Assembly (NCBI GenBank): GCA_017960905.1
Contig: JAGCYH010000049.1
Coordinates: 1-60,124, forward strand
Source of the DNA: Bacteroidales bacterium
GTDB taxonomy: Bacteria > Bacteroidota > Bacteroidia > Bacteroidales > Marinilabiliaceae
Length of the DNA stretch: 60,124 nucleotides
Direction: 5' to 3'
How positions within the stretch are numbered: position 1 is the first letter of the stretch; each line of letters begins with the position of its first letter. Under the pieces are notes generated by a model. That model did not search any database. It saw only the letters and a program-made list of their open reading frames with translations, and was not told where the DNA came from. Below, piece by piece: positions 8,516 to 16,873 of this stretch. Both the position numbers and the translations under genes were made by a program.

Positions 8516-8550
8516 AAAAAAAAGAGCCCTCCGCAATCGGTGGGCTCTCT
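8516..8550 (-). terminator. Attenuator terminator in the pheA leader
   Basis: On the minus strand AGAGCCC-A-CCG pairs with CGG-A-GGGCTCT (one A-A mismatch, 4-nt loop) and is followed by eight Us. It lies between the leader peptide and pheA. Its 5' arm contains CCCACC (8544-8539), which can instead pair with GGTGGG in the last codons of the leader ORF (8594-8589), making two mutually exclusive structures. Confidence 0.85.
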
Positions 8551-8582
8551 TTTAATTTCTTCTATTTATCATTAAACTAAAT

Positions 8583-8657
8583 TCAACACCCACCCTTTTC
8601 ATGGCAATAACCATAAAAGCTAAAGTAAAAACCGAAGTAAAACCAATTGGTGAGCAT
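8583..8657 (-). CDS. pheL: Phe/Tyr-rich leader peptide of the pheA operon
   Basis: This 24-codon ORF starts ATG at 8657 and stops TGA at 8585-8583. Residues 5-17 read W-F-Y-F-G-F-Y-F-S-F-Y-G-Y: five Phe, four Tyr and one Trp in thirteen positions. It is followed 33 nt later by a terminator hairpin and then pheA. Known phenylalanine leader peptides, such as that of enterobacterial pheA, work by ribosome stalling at Phe codons. Here Phe and Tyr are mixed, which matches an operon making both. The codons after the aromatic run (AAG GGT GGG TGT) carry the GGTGGG that can pair with the terminator's 5' arm. A ribosome stalled in the aromatic run would leave GGTGGG free; one at the stop codon would cover it. 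The symbol is given by analogy. Confidence 0.85.
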   Translation of the reverse strand: MLTNWFYFGFYFSFYGYCHEKGGC

Positions 8658-8689
8658 GTATTTAATTCTTTTTCCAATTTTTTCGGCGA

Positions 8690-8697
8690 CAAAAATA
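8690..8697 (-). promoter_or_regulatory. Promoter -7 box of the pheA operon
   Basis: TATTTTTG on the minus strand matches TAnnTTTG. It predicts transcription starting near 8680, about 25 nt before the leader peptide and ~180 nt before pheA. I see no clear TTTG -33 box at the ideal spacing. Confidence 0.6.
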
Positions 8698-8741
8698 ATG
8701 GTTTCTGCAATACGTTGTACGGTTTGGGCGTTTTTTTTCAT

Positions 8742-8788
8742 AAAAAAAATTCAGAGGCGGTTGGAAATATATTTTCAACCGCCTCTGA
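8742..8788 (-). terminator. Terminator downstream of the DUF3078 gene
   Basis: A perfect 12-bp stem, CAGAGGCGGTTG/CAACCGCCTCTG with an AT-rich loop, is followed on the minus strand by eight Us (8749-8742). It separates the DUF3078 gene from the pheA promoter. Confidence 0.9.
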
Positions 8789-8811
8789 GTTAGTATTTTA
8801 CACCAGAGCGA

Positions 8812-9723
8812 TTACCACTTGAACGAAATGCCGAAGCCGAAGAGTTCCTTGAACTGCAGGCGTGCGCCGCGGTCGCGTATGGCGCTGTTGCCGTCGGCAT
8901 CGATGTAGCTCTCTTTGTACTTAATGTCGTCGTCGAAGAGGAAGTTGCATTTGATGTACGACGAGAGGAACTTGTTGATGGTGAAGTTGAGGCCCGTCTC
9001 AGCGTCAACGTCGATGTGCTGCGGATTGTCGCAGAGGTTCGAGAAGAAGTCGGCGCGGAGGTAGAAGTCAACGTTCTTTACAATGTCTTTCTTATTGATA
9101 TTCAGCTTGGCCGAAGCACCATATTCCGAACGCAGCTTCTTGTTGGCATCGACACCGTAAGAGGTTGAGAGCGTGGTATCGTTGACGATGGTCAGGTGGC
9201 CGGTAACGGGCGAAACGAAGAGCGAGAACACGTCGTTAGGCTTGTAGAGCAAGCCTAACGACAGGTTGATGTAGGCCGGCGCGAAGGCTTCCGACACATA
9301 AATTGTGTCGGTGGCTGTGTATTTGTAGCCTTTGGTAAATTGGCTCTTGAAGTCGGCGTTGGCCGAGTAATAGAGTTTCTGCTTGTAGGCGTTGTAGCCA
9401 TAGGTCGACGAGAGCATAATCTTATCTTCCGATTTCTGGAGGTCTTCGTCTTTGTACTTTGTCATACCATAGCCGAGATCGAGGGTGTTGTCCCAAGTCT
9501 GCATCTCGGTTTTGTAGTTTGCAAATGTTTTGAAGAGGAAAGTGCCGGTAACAGAATTCTTACCACCGGCGGCCCAGTTCTTGAACGAAATCTGGTTGAA
9601 CGTCAGCGAGGTGTTGCCTCCTTTTGTCCAATTGCTTGCTGGTTTGTCAGCTGCTGCTTCATCTTGAGCCGAAACCACAAACGGCATTGCTGCAAAGAGC
9701 AATAAAAAAACAACTTTTTTCAT
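8812..9723 (-). CDS. DUF3078-type outer-membrane beta-barrel protein
   Basis: The protein has 303 residues with a clear signal peptide (MKKVVFLLLFAAMPFVVSAQ, cleavage after the alanine before Q20). A family-typical start follows (NWTKGGNTSLTFNQISFKNW and AAGGKNSVTG). The rest is alternating beta-strands with many aromatic residues, ending in a terminal W as expected for an outer-membrane barrel (FGFGISFKW). Function is unknown for the family. It starts 20 bp after the HAD phosphatase stop and is probably co-transcribed with it; a strong terminator follows. Confidence 0.85.
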   Translation of the reverse strand: MKKVVFLLLFAAMPFVVSAQDEAAADKPASNWTKGGNTSLTFNQISFKNWAAGGKNSVTGTFLFKTFANYKTEMQTWDNTLDLGYGMTKYKDEDLQKSEDKIMLSSTYGYNAYKQKLYYSANADFKSQFTKGYKYTATDTIYVSEAFAPAYINLSLGLLYKPNDVFSLFVSPVTGHLTIVNDTTLSTSYGVDANKKLRSEYGASAKLNINKKDIVKNVDFYLRADFFSNLCDNPQHIDVDAETGLNFTINKFLSSYIKCNFLFDDDIKYKESYIDADGNSAIRDRGARLQFKELFGFGISFKW

Positions 9724-9743
9724 TTTAGGTTTTATTTTAAAGA

Positions 9744-10355
9744 TTAAATATCATTCAGATAAGGTCTTACATCGGTAGCAATCATATTGGCGGCGCGGGC
9801 TGCGTCGAGTCCGAGTTGTCCGTCTTCGAACACCTGGCACTCTTCGGGGCGCACGTTCATCAGTTGGGCGCAGCGCAGGAACGTGTCGGGCGCGGGCTTG
9901 TGATTATCAACATCTTCGGCGCACACAAGTGCGTCGAACATGCCGTCGATGCCGGCGTTGGCGAGCATCATGATGGCGCGGCGGCGGTCGCTGCCCGTGC
10001 CGACTGCCATTGGCAGCCGGCCATAGTTGGCTTTGACAACATCGACCACGGCCGGGAAGATGCCTACCTCATCAATATGCTGATACACAAAACGTTCCTT
10101 CAGACTGACTATTTCGTCAGCTGTTGTCGGAATGTTGTATTCGTCTATCAGAATTTGAGCTATTTTGCCGACAGGCTTGCCTGTCAGCGAGAGGAAAAAC
10201 TGGTGGTCGGCCTCGGCGCCGAAATGACGGCAAGCGCTGCTCCACGCCTGCCAGTGCAGGTCGAGGTCGTCGATGAGTGTACCGTCAAGATCAAAAATCA
10301 AACCTTTTGACTTTGGCGATGCCTCAAGCCGCTGATGTTGTCTTTTGCCGGTCAT
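9744..10355 (-). CDS. HAD-superfamily hydrolase, beta-phosphoglucomutase-like subfamily
   Basis: This 203-residue protein has HAD motif I, FDLDGTLID, with nucleophile D22 and acid/base D24. It has a helical cap, motif II in GTGSDRRRA, and motif III/IV in HKPAPDTFL and VFEDGQLGLDAA. This arrangement fits small-molecule phosphatases or phosphomutases related to beta-phosphoglucomutase and YqaB; the substrate cannot be read from the sequence. The N-terminal ~16 residues are basic and non-conserved, so a later start is possible. It probably heads a two-gene unit with the DUF3078 gene. Confidence 0.88.
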   Translation of the reverse strand: MTGKRQHQRLEASPKSKGLIFDLDGTLIDDLDLHWQAWSSACRHFGAEADHQFFLSLTGKPVGKIAQILIDEYNIPTTADEIVSLKERFVYQHIDEVGIFPAVVDVVKANYGRLPMAVGTGSDRRRAIMMLANAGIDGMFDALVCAEDVDNHKPAPDTFLRCAQLMNVRPEECQVFEDGQLGLDAARAANMIATDVRPYLNDI

Positions 10356-10377
10356 CTTGCTTGTCCGAAAATCGGTG

Positions 10378-10385
10378 CAAATATA
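10378..10385 (-). promoter_or_regulatory. Promoter -7 box for the HAD gene
   Basis: TATATTTG on the minus strand lies 23 bp upstream of the HAD gene start, in the divergent region shared with gluQ. Confidence 0.5.
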
Positions 10386-10430
10386 GCAATTAATGGTATT
10401 AATGATGTATCAAGTGTCGAAAATAGTCAA

Positions 10431-10438
10431 TACATTTG
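10431..10438 (+). promoter_or_regulatory. Promoter -7 box close to the gluQ start
   Basis: TACATTTG matches TAnnTTTG and ends 5 bp before the preferred gluQ ATG at 10444. If it is used, the transcript would begin at or next to the ATG. Confidence 0.35.
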
Positions 10439-10443
10439 TCGTT

Positions 10444-11379
10444 ATGAAACTCAAGGGACGATTTGCACCGTCGCCAAGCGGGCGGATGCATCTGGGCAAC
10501 ATATACAGCGCACTGCTGTCGTGGCTGTCGGTCAAGAGCCGAGGCGGCGAATGGCTGCTGCGCATCGAAGACCTCGACCGACAGCGTTGCCGGCGCGAAT
10601 ACGCCGAGCAATTCGAAGACGATTTGCTCTGGCTCGGCCTCGTGTGGGACGAAGGCGGCAGCCGCGGCGGCGACTGCGGACCTTATTATCAAAGCCTGCG
10701 CAACAACATATATATCAGCGAATTAGAAAAAATCAGAGCAAAAGGGCTGCTCTATCCGTGCTATTGCCGCCGAGCCGACATATTGGCGGCGCGCGCACCG
10801 CACGCCACCGACGGCAATGTGGTCTATCAGGGCCGGTGCCGCCACCTGAGCGATGCCGAACGGCAACAGCTGGCCGCCGAAAGGCAGCCAGCCACTCGCA
10901 TCATGGTGCCCGATGCCGACGTCAGCTTCACCGACGGGCACTACGGCCTGCAACGCGCCAACCTGGTCCGCGACTGCGGCGACTTCATCGTCCGCCGTGC
11001 CGACGGCAATTTCGCCTACCAGCTGGCCGTCGTGGTCGACGACGCTCTGATGGGCGTCGGCGAAGTGGTGCGCGGCTGCGATCTGATAAGTTCTACTCAT
11101 CAGCAAATATATCTGTATCAGCTACTTGGGTACGAAGTACCCAAGTTCGCACACCTTCCGCTTCTAGTCAATGCCAACGGCCAGCGCCTCTCGAAGCGCG
11201 ACGCAAGCACCGACATGGGTTATCTGCGGCAGCATTTCACACCCGAAAGGCTTCTCGGTTTTTTGGCCTTTAAGGCCAAAATAATCGACTCATACACAGA
11301 CATTTCGCTCAGCGAACTACTGCAAGTATTCGATTGGGGGCGCATTCCGCACGACGACATAAAAATAGAGGCTGAGTAA
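10444..11379 (+). CDS. gluQ: Glutamyl-queuosine tRNA(Asp) synthetase
   Basis: The protein has 311 residues from MKLKGRFAPSPSGRMHLGN; an ATG at 10393 would add 17 residues that do not fit the family. It is a class I glutamyl-tRNA synthetase-like catalytic domain with the HIGH-type MHLGN motif, a RLSKRD signature in place of KMSKS, and the zinc site C-Y-C plus YxxxC (YQGRC) typical of GluQRS. It lacks the anticodon-binding domain of true GluRS, as expected. It transfers activated glutamate to queuosine at the wobble position of tRNA-Asp. It ends convergently against asnA with a shared hairpin. Confidence 0.92.
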   Translation: MKLKGRFAPSPSGRMHLGNIYSALLSWLSVKSRGGEWLLRIEDLDRQRCRREYAEQFEDDLLWLGLVWDEGGSRGGDCGPYYQSLRNNIYISELEKIRAKGLLYPCYCRRADILAARAPHATDGNVVYQGRCRHLSDAERQQLAAERQPATRIMVPDADVSFTDGHYGLQRANLVRDCGDFIVRRADGNFAYQLAVVVDDALMGVGEVVRGCDLISSTHQQIYLYQLLGYEVPKFAHLPLLVNANGQRLSKRDASTDMGYLRQHFTPERLLGFLAFKAKIIDSYTDISLSELLQVFDWGRIPHDDIKIEAE

Positions 11380-11392
11380 AATACTCAGCCTC
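11368..11392. terminator. Bidirectional hairpin between gluQ and asnA
   Basis: An 11-bp perfect stem, GAGGCTGAGTA/TACTCAGCCTC with a 3-nt loop, overlaps the gluQ stop codon. It lies between the convergent ends of gluQ and asnA and can act in both directions, although its U-runs are short. Confidence 0.7.
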
Positions 11393-11416
11393 TTCTGTTT
11401 ATGCTTGTAAAACACT

Positions 11417-12454
11417 TTAAATCAGCGGAATATTATTCTCGGCGCATTTTTTCTGCATATCCTCAGGCCAGATGCTCGACTGAATCTCGCCAATGTGAGC
11501 TTTGCGCAGATAGAACATGCAAAGGCGCGACTGGCCTATGCCGCCGCCAATCGAAAGCGGGAGCTGGCCGTCGAGAAGGCGTTTGTGGAAGTAGAGCTCT
11601 TTGCGCTCGGGCACACCGCAGATGTCGAGCTGGCGCAGAAGTGCCTCTTTATCAACACGTATGCCCATCGACGAGAGTTCGAACGCACGCTCGAGAATGT
11701 TGTTCCACACGAGTATGTCGCCGTTGAGGCCTTTGTAGCCGTCGGAGTTGGGCGTCGACCAGTCGTCGTAGTCGGGAGCGCGGCCGTCGTGCGGTTCGCC
11801 ATTGGCGAGCTTGCCGCCAATGCCCATGATGAACACGGCTCCGTATTCTTTCGTGATGGCGTCTTCGCGCTCTTTGGGCGAAAGATTCGGATATTTTTTG
11901 AGCAACTCCTCGGCATAGACGAAATGTATCGTCTCGGGCAGTTGCGGACGGATATGCGGATAACGCTCATACACAACGAATTCGGCGCGTCGCATCACAC
12001 CGTATATACGGCGTACAATATCTTTGAGGAACTCGATATTGCGGTCTTTCGCATCGATGTGCGCCTCCCAGTCCCACTGGTCGACGTAGAGCGAGTGAAT
12101 GTTGTCGAGCTCTTCGTCGGAGCGGATGGCGTTCATGTCGGTGTAAATGCCGTAGCCTTTTTCGATGCCATAGTCGCCCAGAATCATGCGTTTCCACTTA
12201 GCGAGCGAGTGAACCACTTCGGCTTTCTGGTCATTGAGGTCTTTTATGGGGAACGTCACAGGGCGCTCCACACCATTGAGGTCGTCGTTGAGGCCTGTGC
12301 CCTTAAGCACGAAAAGCGGCGCCGTAACACGGCGCAATCGAAGCTCTGCAGCCAGATTATGCTGAAAAAAATCCTTAATACACTGTATTCCAAGCTCTGT
12401 CTGACGTATGTCGAGCAGAGGTTTGTATCCTTTAGGTATGAATAATTGTCCCAT
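11417..12454 (-). CDS. asnA: Aspartate-ammonia ligase (asparagine synthetase A)
   Basis: This 345-residue protein matches AsnA length and motifs. The N-terminus has GIQCIKDFF, then LRRVTAPLFV and the conserved HSLAKWKRM. A conserved block reads GYGIYTDMNAIR, the dimer/active-site region DQWDWE follows, and the C-terminal GGGIGQSRLCMF is the class II synthetase motif 3. It makes asparagine from aspartate, ammonia and ATP in the cytoplasm. It is probably monocistronic: it has its own promoter box at 12483-12490 and converges with gluQ. Confidence 0.95.
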   Translation of the reverse strand: MGQLFIPKGYKPLLDIRQTELGIQCIKDFFQHNLAAELRLRRVTAPLFVLKGTGLNDDLNGVERPVTFPIKDLNDQKAEVVHSLAKWKRMILGDYGIEKGYGIYTDMNAIRSDEELDNIHSLYVDQWDWEAHIDAKDRNIEFLKDIVRRIYGVMRRAEFVVYERYPHIRPQLPETIHFVYAEELLKKYPNLSPKEREDAITKEYGAVFIMGIGGKLANGEPHDGRAPDYDDWSTPNSDGYKGLNGDILVWNNILERAFELSSMGIRVDKEALLRQLDICGVPERKELYFHKRLLDGQLPLSIGGGIGQSRLCMFYLRKAHIGEIQSSIWPEDMQKKCAENNIPLI

Positions 12455-12482
12455 TCGGTTAATTCTCTTTGAAAATCGAGCA

Positions 12483-12490
12483 CAAAATTA
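12483..12490 (-). promoter_or_regulatory. Promoter -7 box for asnA
   Basis: TAATTTTG on the minus strand matches TAnnTTTG and lies 29 bp before the asnA start. Confidence 0.5.
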
Positions 12491-12565
12491 TTATTTTTTG
12501 CACTATTGAGTTTTGAATAGATGTTTTTTTTTCGTTTTAAACCAATATTTACGTAAAAACGCATA

Positions 12566-12573
12566 TATCTTTG
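12566..12573 (+). promoter_or_regulatory. Promoter -7 box for the lipoprotein-dacB-GH13 operon
   Basis: TATCTTTG lies 36 bp upstream of the lipoprotein ATG at 12609. Its position rules out the earlier in-frame ATG at 12513 as the usual start. Confidence 0.65.
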
Positions 12574-12608
12574 CAAAATTGTGTACTTTTGAATTAGAAA
12601 AAAACAAC

Positions 12609-13715
12609 ATGAGAAAAATATTTATCTTATTGATATTATGCGTTATAGCTTTTGTATCGTGTTCAGAGGTCAAAAGAATCTGGACCACGTACGACTATCT
12701 GCGCCCAGCATATTACACGCTGCCGGGCAACCCCGACAGCATTCTTTTAGTCAATTGCCTTACCGAAGTCAACGCCTCGGGGACAATATCCGTGGCCGAC
12801 GCTGAGCTTTTTCTGCACTACGTGAATAACATCGCGAGCGAAGCGAACGACACAGCGGCAACTTCGGCAGCGGATAGTCTGCAACTTTCGGCAAGCCGGA
12901 AAGATTCTTTGCAGCAAAACAACAACAACAAGGCCATCAGCGAAGAGCTGCTCATGACAAAAATATTCCGCTCGATACCGCAAAGCTTGTGCTTCGGCAC
13001 GGCACAGAAAGTCAACGACAGCAAATACATCAGCATGAAAGTCAGCCGGCGACGTATGCCACTTGACACTGTCATTGTCAAAAGCGACTCCATCTGTCGC
13101 GCCAATGGCGCGAAAGCCATCATAGCGCTGACCAACGTCGGCGTGAGCTACAAATGCGAAGACCAGCAAGCGTACGTAAGCCTTCAGACGCTAATAAACT
13201 CGCAATTCGCGCTTATAACGCGCGATGGATCAATTGATTACTTCGAAGAAGACAACGACTCGCTCTCGATGCAAATAGAGCGCCACGTATTCTTCGACCA
13301 TGGCGACCGGCCTGCAATTCTCGATTTCAACGAATACAGCTTTGCCGACAAGCTCTACCCTATCTGGGATTCCACTTCGCGCCGAATACTCTACACATCC
13401 ACCCAGTGCCTCCACGATGCCGCCGTGTGGGTGAGCAAAGATGAGTGGACCGAAGCCCGGAACCTGTGGGTAATGGCCTACAACAAATGCAAAGACATAG
13501 AAAAATTCTGCGCCGCATACAACCTCGGTGTCTACAACGAATGCCTCGACAGCGCCTATCAGGCGTCGCGCTGGTACTCCGACGCGCTCGACATACTGCA
13601 GAATTGCAAAGGCGGCTCATTTTACGAAGAAGAGAAAGAGCTGGCCGAGAAGGGTTTCGAGCAAGCCGTGGCTAGAATGAGAGAGCTGGAACGCCTCGAC
13701 GAACAAATGTATTGA
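12609..13715 (+). CDS. Bacteroidales lipoprotein with TPR-like C-terminus (DUF6340-like)
   Basis: The protein has 368 residues from MRKIFILLIL. This start gives a lipoprotein signal with a lipobox ending FVSC (Cys19) and sits after the promoter box. The mature part begins with a ~30-residue conserved-looking stretch (LRPAYYTLPGN...ILLVNCL). The C-terminal ~110 residues form helical pairs (WVSKDEWTEARNLWVMAY, FCAAYNLGVYNECL) of tetratricopeptide type. I recall this layout from Bacteroidota lipoproteins of the DUF6340 group, with moderate certainty. It ends 1 bp before the PBP4-type gene, so the two are co-transcribed; a periplasmic or outer-membrane scaffold role is inference. Confidence 0.75.
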   Translation: MRKIFILLILCVIAFVSCSEVKRIWTTYDYLRPAYYTLPGNPDSILLVNCLTEVNASGTISVADAELFLHYVNNIASEANDTAATSAADSLQLSASRKDSLQQNNNNKAISEELLMTKIFRSIPQSLCFGTAQKVNDSKYISMKVSRRRMPLDTVIVKSDSICRANGAKAIIALTNVGVSYKCEDQQAYVSLQTLINSQFALITRDGSIDYFEEDNDSLSMQIERHVFFDHGDRPAILDFNEYSFADKLYPIWDSTSRRILYTSTQCLHDAAVWVSKDEWTEARNLWVMAYNKCKDIEKFCAAYNLGVYNECLDSAYQASRWYSDALDILQNCKGGSFYEEEKELAEKGFEQAVARMRELERLDEQMY

Positions 13716-13716
13716 T

Positions 13717-15090
13717 ATGAAAAAACTACTGTCAACAATCTGTATATCAGTCATTTGCGCAGCATTAAGCGCCCAGCCGCTCGCCCTGTCGGGCGGCGAG
13801 ACGCAGGCCGCTGTCATCATCGACATCGAAAGCGGCGAGACCATCTACAGCTACAACCCATCGACGTGGATAACACCGGCATCGCTTACTAAGCTGTTCA
13901 CTACAGCCGCCGCGATAGAGAAATTTTCGCCTACGGCGAAAATCAAAACGCAAGCCTTCTACAACGAATCGACCAACGAGCTGACCATCGTGGGCCACGC
14001 CGACCCTACTTTCGACTCGAAGAATTTTGTCTGGCACTCCGCCGACGCATTTGCCAACGATATTGCTAAAGCACTGAAAAACAAAAACATAACACACATC
14101 AGCTGCGTCAATTTCGACTGCGGATTCATTCAGGGCGAAACTCTTTCGCCCAAACGCATCTGGGAGGACATGGGCAACTACTACGGCTCGGCACCGCAGG
14201 CTTTCAACATTTTCGACAACACGCTCCAACTGACACTCGTCTCGCCCAAAGAGATTGGGAAAGATTGCACTATAAAAAGCATAACACCACAAATTATTGA
14301 GTCAAAGGCAATTACATCATACGTCAAGTCGTACGCTAAAAATGCCGACAGCGTATATGTTTTCGGCACAAGTGCCGAAAACGGTCAGATGTACGTCAGC
14401 GGCGCCATGCCGGCCGGCCGCACCGACTTCCGCGTGAAGGCCGCACTGCCCGACCCCAACACGGCCTTCGCCGACACGTTTTTATGTCTGCTGACCGAAA
14501 GAGGCATTAAGGCAAACAGCAAGAAACTCACCAACAACCTTTTGCCTTCGGCAAAAGGCTCATTATTAACCACTTCCGAATCGCCAAGCATCGAAGCTAT
14601 CGCCCAAAAAACCAACCACGACAGCAACAACCTCTTTGCCGACGCGCTGCTGCTGCAACTGGGCGGCGAACCTACTTCGTGGAACGGCAGTATTGCCGCT
14701 TTGCGGCAATACGCAAAAAAAGCAACAGGCTCTGAACCACGCTTTTACGACGGCTCGGGTCTTTCGCCGCTAGGCAAAGCCACAGTGCTGCAATTTGCCA
14801 ACTTGCTGATACACATGCACAAAAGCAAATATCAGAAGCAATATGAGGGCACGCTCGCCATCGCCGGACAAACCGGCACGCTGAGATCTTTCGGCCGCGG
14901 AACCCGACTGGCCGGGAAAATGATTGGCAAAAGCGGCTCTATGACTGGCGTTGTGGCTTACGCAGGCATAGTGAGCGGCGCCGACGGAAAACAGTTTGCC
15001 GTGTGCGTCATTGTCAACAACCACTCGGAGACGAGCGCCTCGGTGAAAAAAGCCATTGCCAACTGGATTGAGAAACAAATAAAACTATAA
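13717..15090 (+). CDS. dacB: D-alanyl-D-alanine carboxypeptidase/endopeptidase, PBP4 family
   Basis: The protein has 457 residues with a signal peptide (cleavage near ALSAQ). It has the three penicillin-binding motifs of class C PBPs: SLTK with Ser56, SNN near residue 303, and KSG near 406, a K-S-G variant of the usual K-T-G. The long insertion between the first and second motifs is typical of the DacB/PBP4 family. The enzyme trims stem peptides or cleaves D,D-crosslinks in the periplasm. It starts 1 bp after the lipoprotein gene and ends 4 bp before the GH13 gene, which indicates one operon. Confidence 0.92.
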   Translation: MKKLLSTICISVICAALSAQPLALSGGETQAAVIIDIESGETIYSYNPSTWITPASLTKLFTTAAAIEKFSPTAKIKTQAFYNESTNELTIVGHADPTFDSKNFVWHSADAFANDIAKALKNKNITHISCVNFDCGFIQGETLSPKRIWEDMGNYYGSAPQAFNIFDNTLQLTLVSPKEIGKDCTIKSITPQIIESKAITSYVKSYAKNADSVYVFGTSAENGQMYVSGAMPAGRTDFRVKAALPDPNTAFADTFLCLLTERGIKANSKKLTNNLLPSAKGSLLTTSESPSIEAIAQKTNHDSNNLFADALLLQLGGEPTSWNGSIAALRQYAKKATGSEPRFYDGSGLSPLGKATVLQFANLLIHMHKSKYQKQYEGTLAIAGQTGTLRSFGRGTRLAGKMIGKSGSMTGVVAYAGIVSGADGKQFAVCVIVNNHSETSASVKKAIANWIEKQIKL

Positions 15091-15094
15091 AATA

Positions 15095-16747
15095 ATGTCG
15101 AAAACTATTATTTATCAACTGTTTACCCGACTCTACGGAAACAAGAACACAACACGCAAACACAATGGCACGTTAGCCGAAAACGGTTGCGGAAAAATGA
15201 ACGACTTAACCAACGCCGAACTCAAGAAAATAGCACAATTGGGCGTCACACATATTTGGTACACCGGCGTGATACGCCACGCCTCGACAACCGACTACCC
15301 CTTCATTTCGCACAAAAGCAACGCCAACGTCGTGAAAGGCAAAGCCGGCAGCCCGTACGCTATCTGCGATTATTACGACATAGACCCCGACCTCGCCGAA
15401 CGACCCGAAAAACGCCTCGACGAGTTCAAAGCGCTCGTCGAACGCACTCATGCAAACGGCATGAAATGCATCATCGACTTCGTGCCCAACCACGTGGCGC
15501 GCAACTACTTCTCCGACTCGCACCCCGAGAAAGAGCAACTCGGCGCTACCGACAACCCCAATGTAGCTTTCGACCCGAATAACAACTTCTACTACATACC
15601 TGGCTGTCAGTTCGTTGCACCACAAACCGACAAAGACGCGCCTTACATCGAAAATCCGGCTAAAGCTTCGGGCAACGACGCCTTTACGGCGTCGCCTTCG
15701 ATCTACGACTGGTACGAAACAGTCAAACTCAACTACGGCGTCGATTACTCCAACAAAAGCCAACACTTTGAACCTAAGCCTAATACTTGGTTCAAAATGC
15801 GTGACATACTCATGTTCTGGACTTCGCTCGGCATCGACGGCTTCCGCGTCGATATGGCCGAAATGGTGCCTGTGGAATTCTGGACCTGGGTCATCGGACA
15901 AATCGTCATGCGCCACCCTAACACCATCTTCATCGCCGAAACCTACAACCCCGACAAATACAACGAATACATCAAGGCTGGATTCAACCTGCTCTACGAC
16001 AAGTGCAACTTCTACGACACCGTGCGCGACATCATGCAGCACCGTCATTCGGCCCGACACATAACCGACATCTGGCAGCGAACGCCCGAAATAAGCCGCC
16101 ACATGCTCTATTTCCTCGAAAACCACGACGAACAGCGACTCGCTTCCGACTTCTTTATCGGCAACGCCGATAAAGCCAAAGCCGGCGTCATTCTCACAAA
16201 TACCTTCGGCAACGGAGCTTCCATGATTTACTTCGGGCAGGAACTCGGCGAGCGCGGCATGGACGAAGAGGGATTCAGCGGTCGCGACGGACGAACCACC
16301 ATTTTCGACTACTGGGCAGTCGATTCGGTGCAGAAATTTATCACCGGCAAAGCCGACAAACACGCAAAAGACCTGCGACAGTGGTACGCCAACCTTCTCA
16401 ACACCGTTCAAAAACACGACGCTCTCGCTCATGGCAAATTCTACGACCTGATGTGGATAAACCAGAAGATTTTTGTCGACCCGACAAAAATCTACACCTT
16501 CCTGCGCTACAACGATAAAGAACGTTTCCTCATCGCCCTCAACTTCTCCAACGACGACGTGCAGACTAAAATCTGCATCCCAGAACACGCATGGCAAGAG
16601 ATGGGCAGCACATGGAACGAAAGCCTTCAACCCGTAAACATCTTAAACACAAAGCAATACCACCAGCGCACCTCGGTCAACAATACCATCAGTTCCGGCA
16701 TCGAACTCTTCATCCCCGCTGACGATGGGATAATACTGAAGCTGTGA
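15095..16747 (+). CDS. GH13-family alpha-amylase-type glycosidase, cytoplasmic
   Basis: This 550-residue protein is a GH13 (beta/alpha)8 barrel. FVPNHVARNY (conserved region I) precedes GIDGFRVDMAEMV (region II, nucleophile Asp near 252), FIAETYNP (region III, acid Glu near 282) and FLENHDEQR (region IV, third carboxylate near 343). No signal peptide is present, so it should act on cytoplasmic alpha-glucans. The substrate cannot be fixed from sequence. It follows dacB by 4 bp; a link to cell-wall metabolism is not evident, and the operon may be one of convenience. A hairpin follows at 16803-16837. Confidence 0.88.
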   Translation: MSKTIIYQLFTRLYGNKNTTRKHNGTLAENGCGKMNDLTNAELKKIAQLGVTHIWYTGVIRHASTTDYPFISHKSNANVVKGKAGSPYAICDYYDIDPDLAERPEKRLDEFKALVERTHANGMKCIIDFVPNHVARNYFSDSHPEKEQLGATDNPNVAFDPNNNFYYIPGCQFVAPQTDKDAPYIENPAKASGNDAFTASPSIYDWYETVKLNYGVDYSNKSQHFEPKPNTWFKMRDILMFWTSLGIDGFRVDMAEMVPVEFWTWVIGQIVMRHPNTIFIAETYNPDKYNEYIKAGFNLLYDKCNFYDTVRDIMQHRHSARHITDIWQRTPEISRHMLYFLENHDEQRLASDFFIGNADKAKAGVILTNTFGNGASMIYFGQELGERGMDEEGFSGRDGRTTIFDYWAVDSVQKFITGKADKHAKDLRQWYANLLNTVQKHDALAHGKFYDLMWINQKIFVDPTKIYTFLRYNDKERFLIALNFSNDDVQTKICIPEHAWQEMGSTWNESLQPVNILNTKQYHQRTSVNNTISSGIELFIPADDGIILKL

Positions 16748-16802
16748 GGAAAAGATGTGCAGAATGCTGTATTGATAATTGTAAAACGTCGAAAAAAAGG
16801 GA

Positions 16803-16837
16803 ACCATGACATTTCATATTAATGAAATATCATGGTT
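16803..16837. terminator. Hairpin between the GH13 and methyltransferase genes
   Basis: A long stem of ACCATGA-ATTTCAT with AATGAAAT-TCATGGT lies between two convergent genes. The flanking U-runs are weak, so it may be a processing or low-efficiency terminator. Confidence 0.55.
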
Positions 16838-16873
16838 TCAAATAAAAATAAGAAACAGAATTATATACTTATG

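Noticed and set aside
11495..12445. Plus-strand frame of 316 codons opposite asnA
   Set aside because: AsnA motifs cover the whole opposite frame, so this is a codon-bias shadow.
12513..12608. Earlier in-frame ATG of the lipoprotein gene
   Set aside because: It lies upstream of the promoter box and would bury the lipoprotein signal peptide 32 residues inside.
15206..16630. Minus-strand frame of 474 codons opposite the GH13 gene
   Set aside because: The GH13 frame has all catalytic motifs; the antisense frame is Val/Glu-rich without any recognisable domain.
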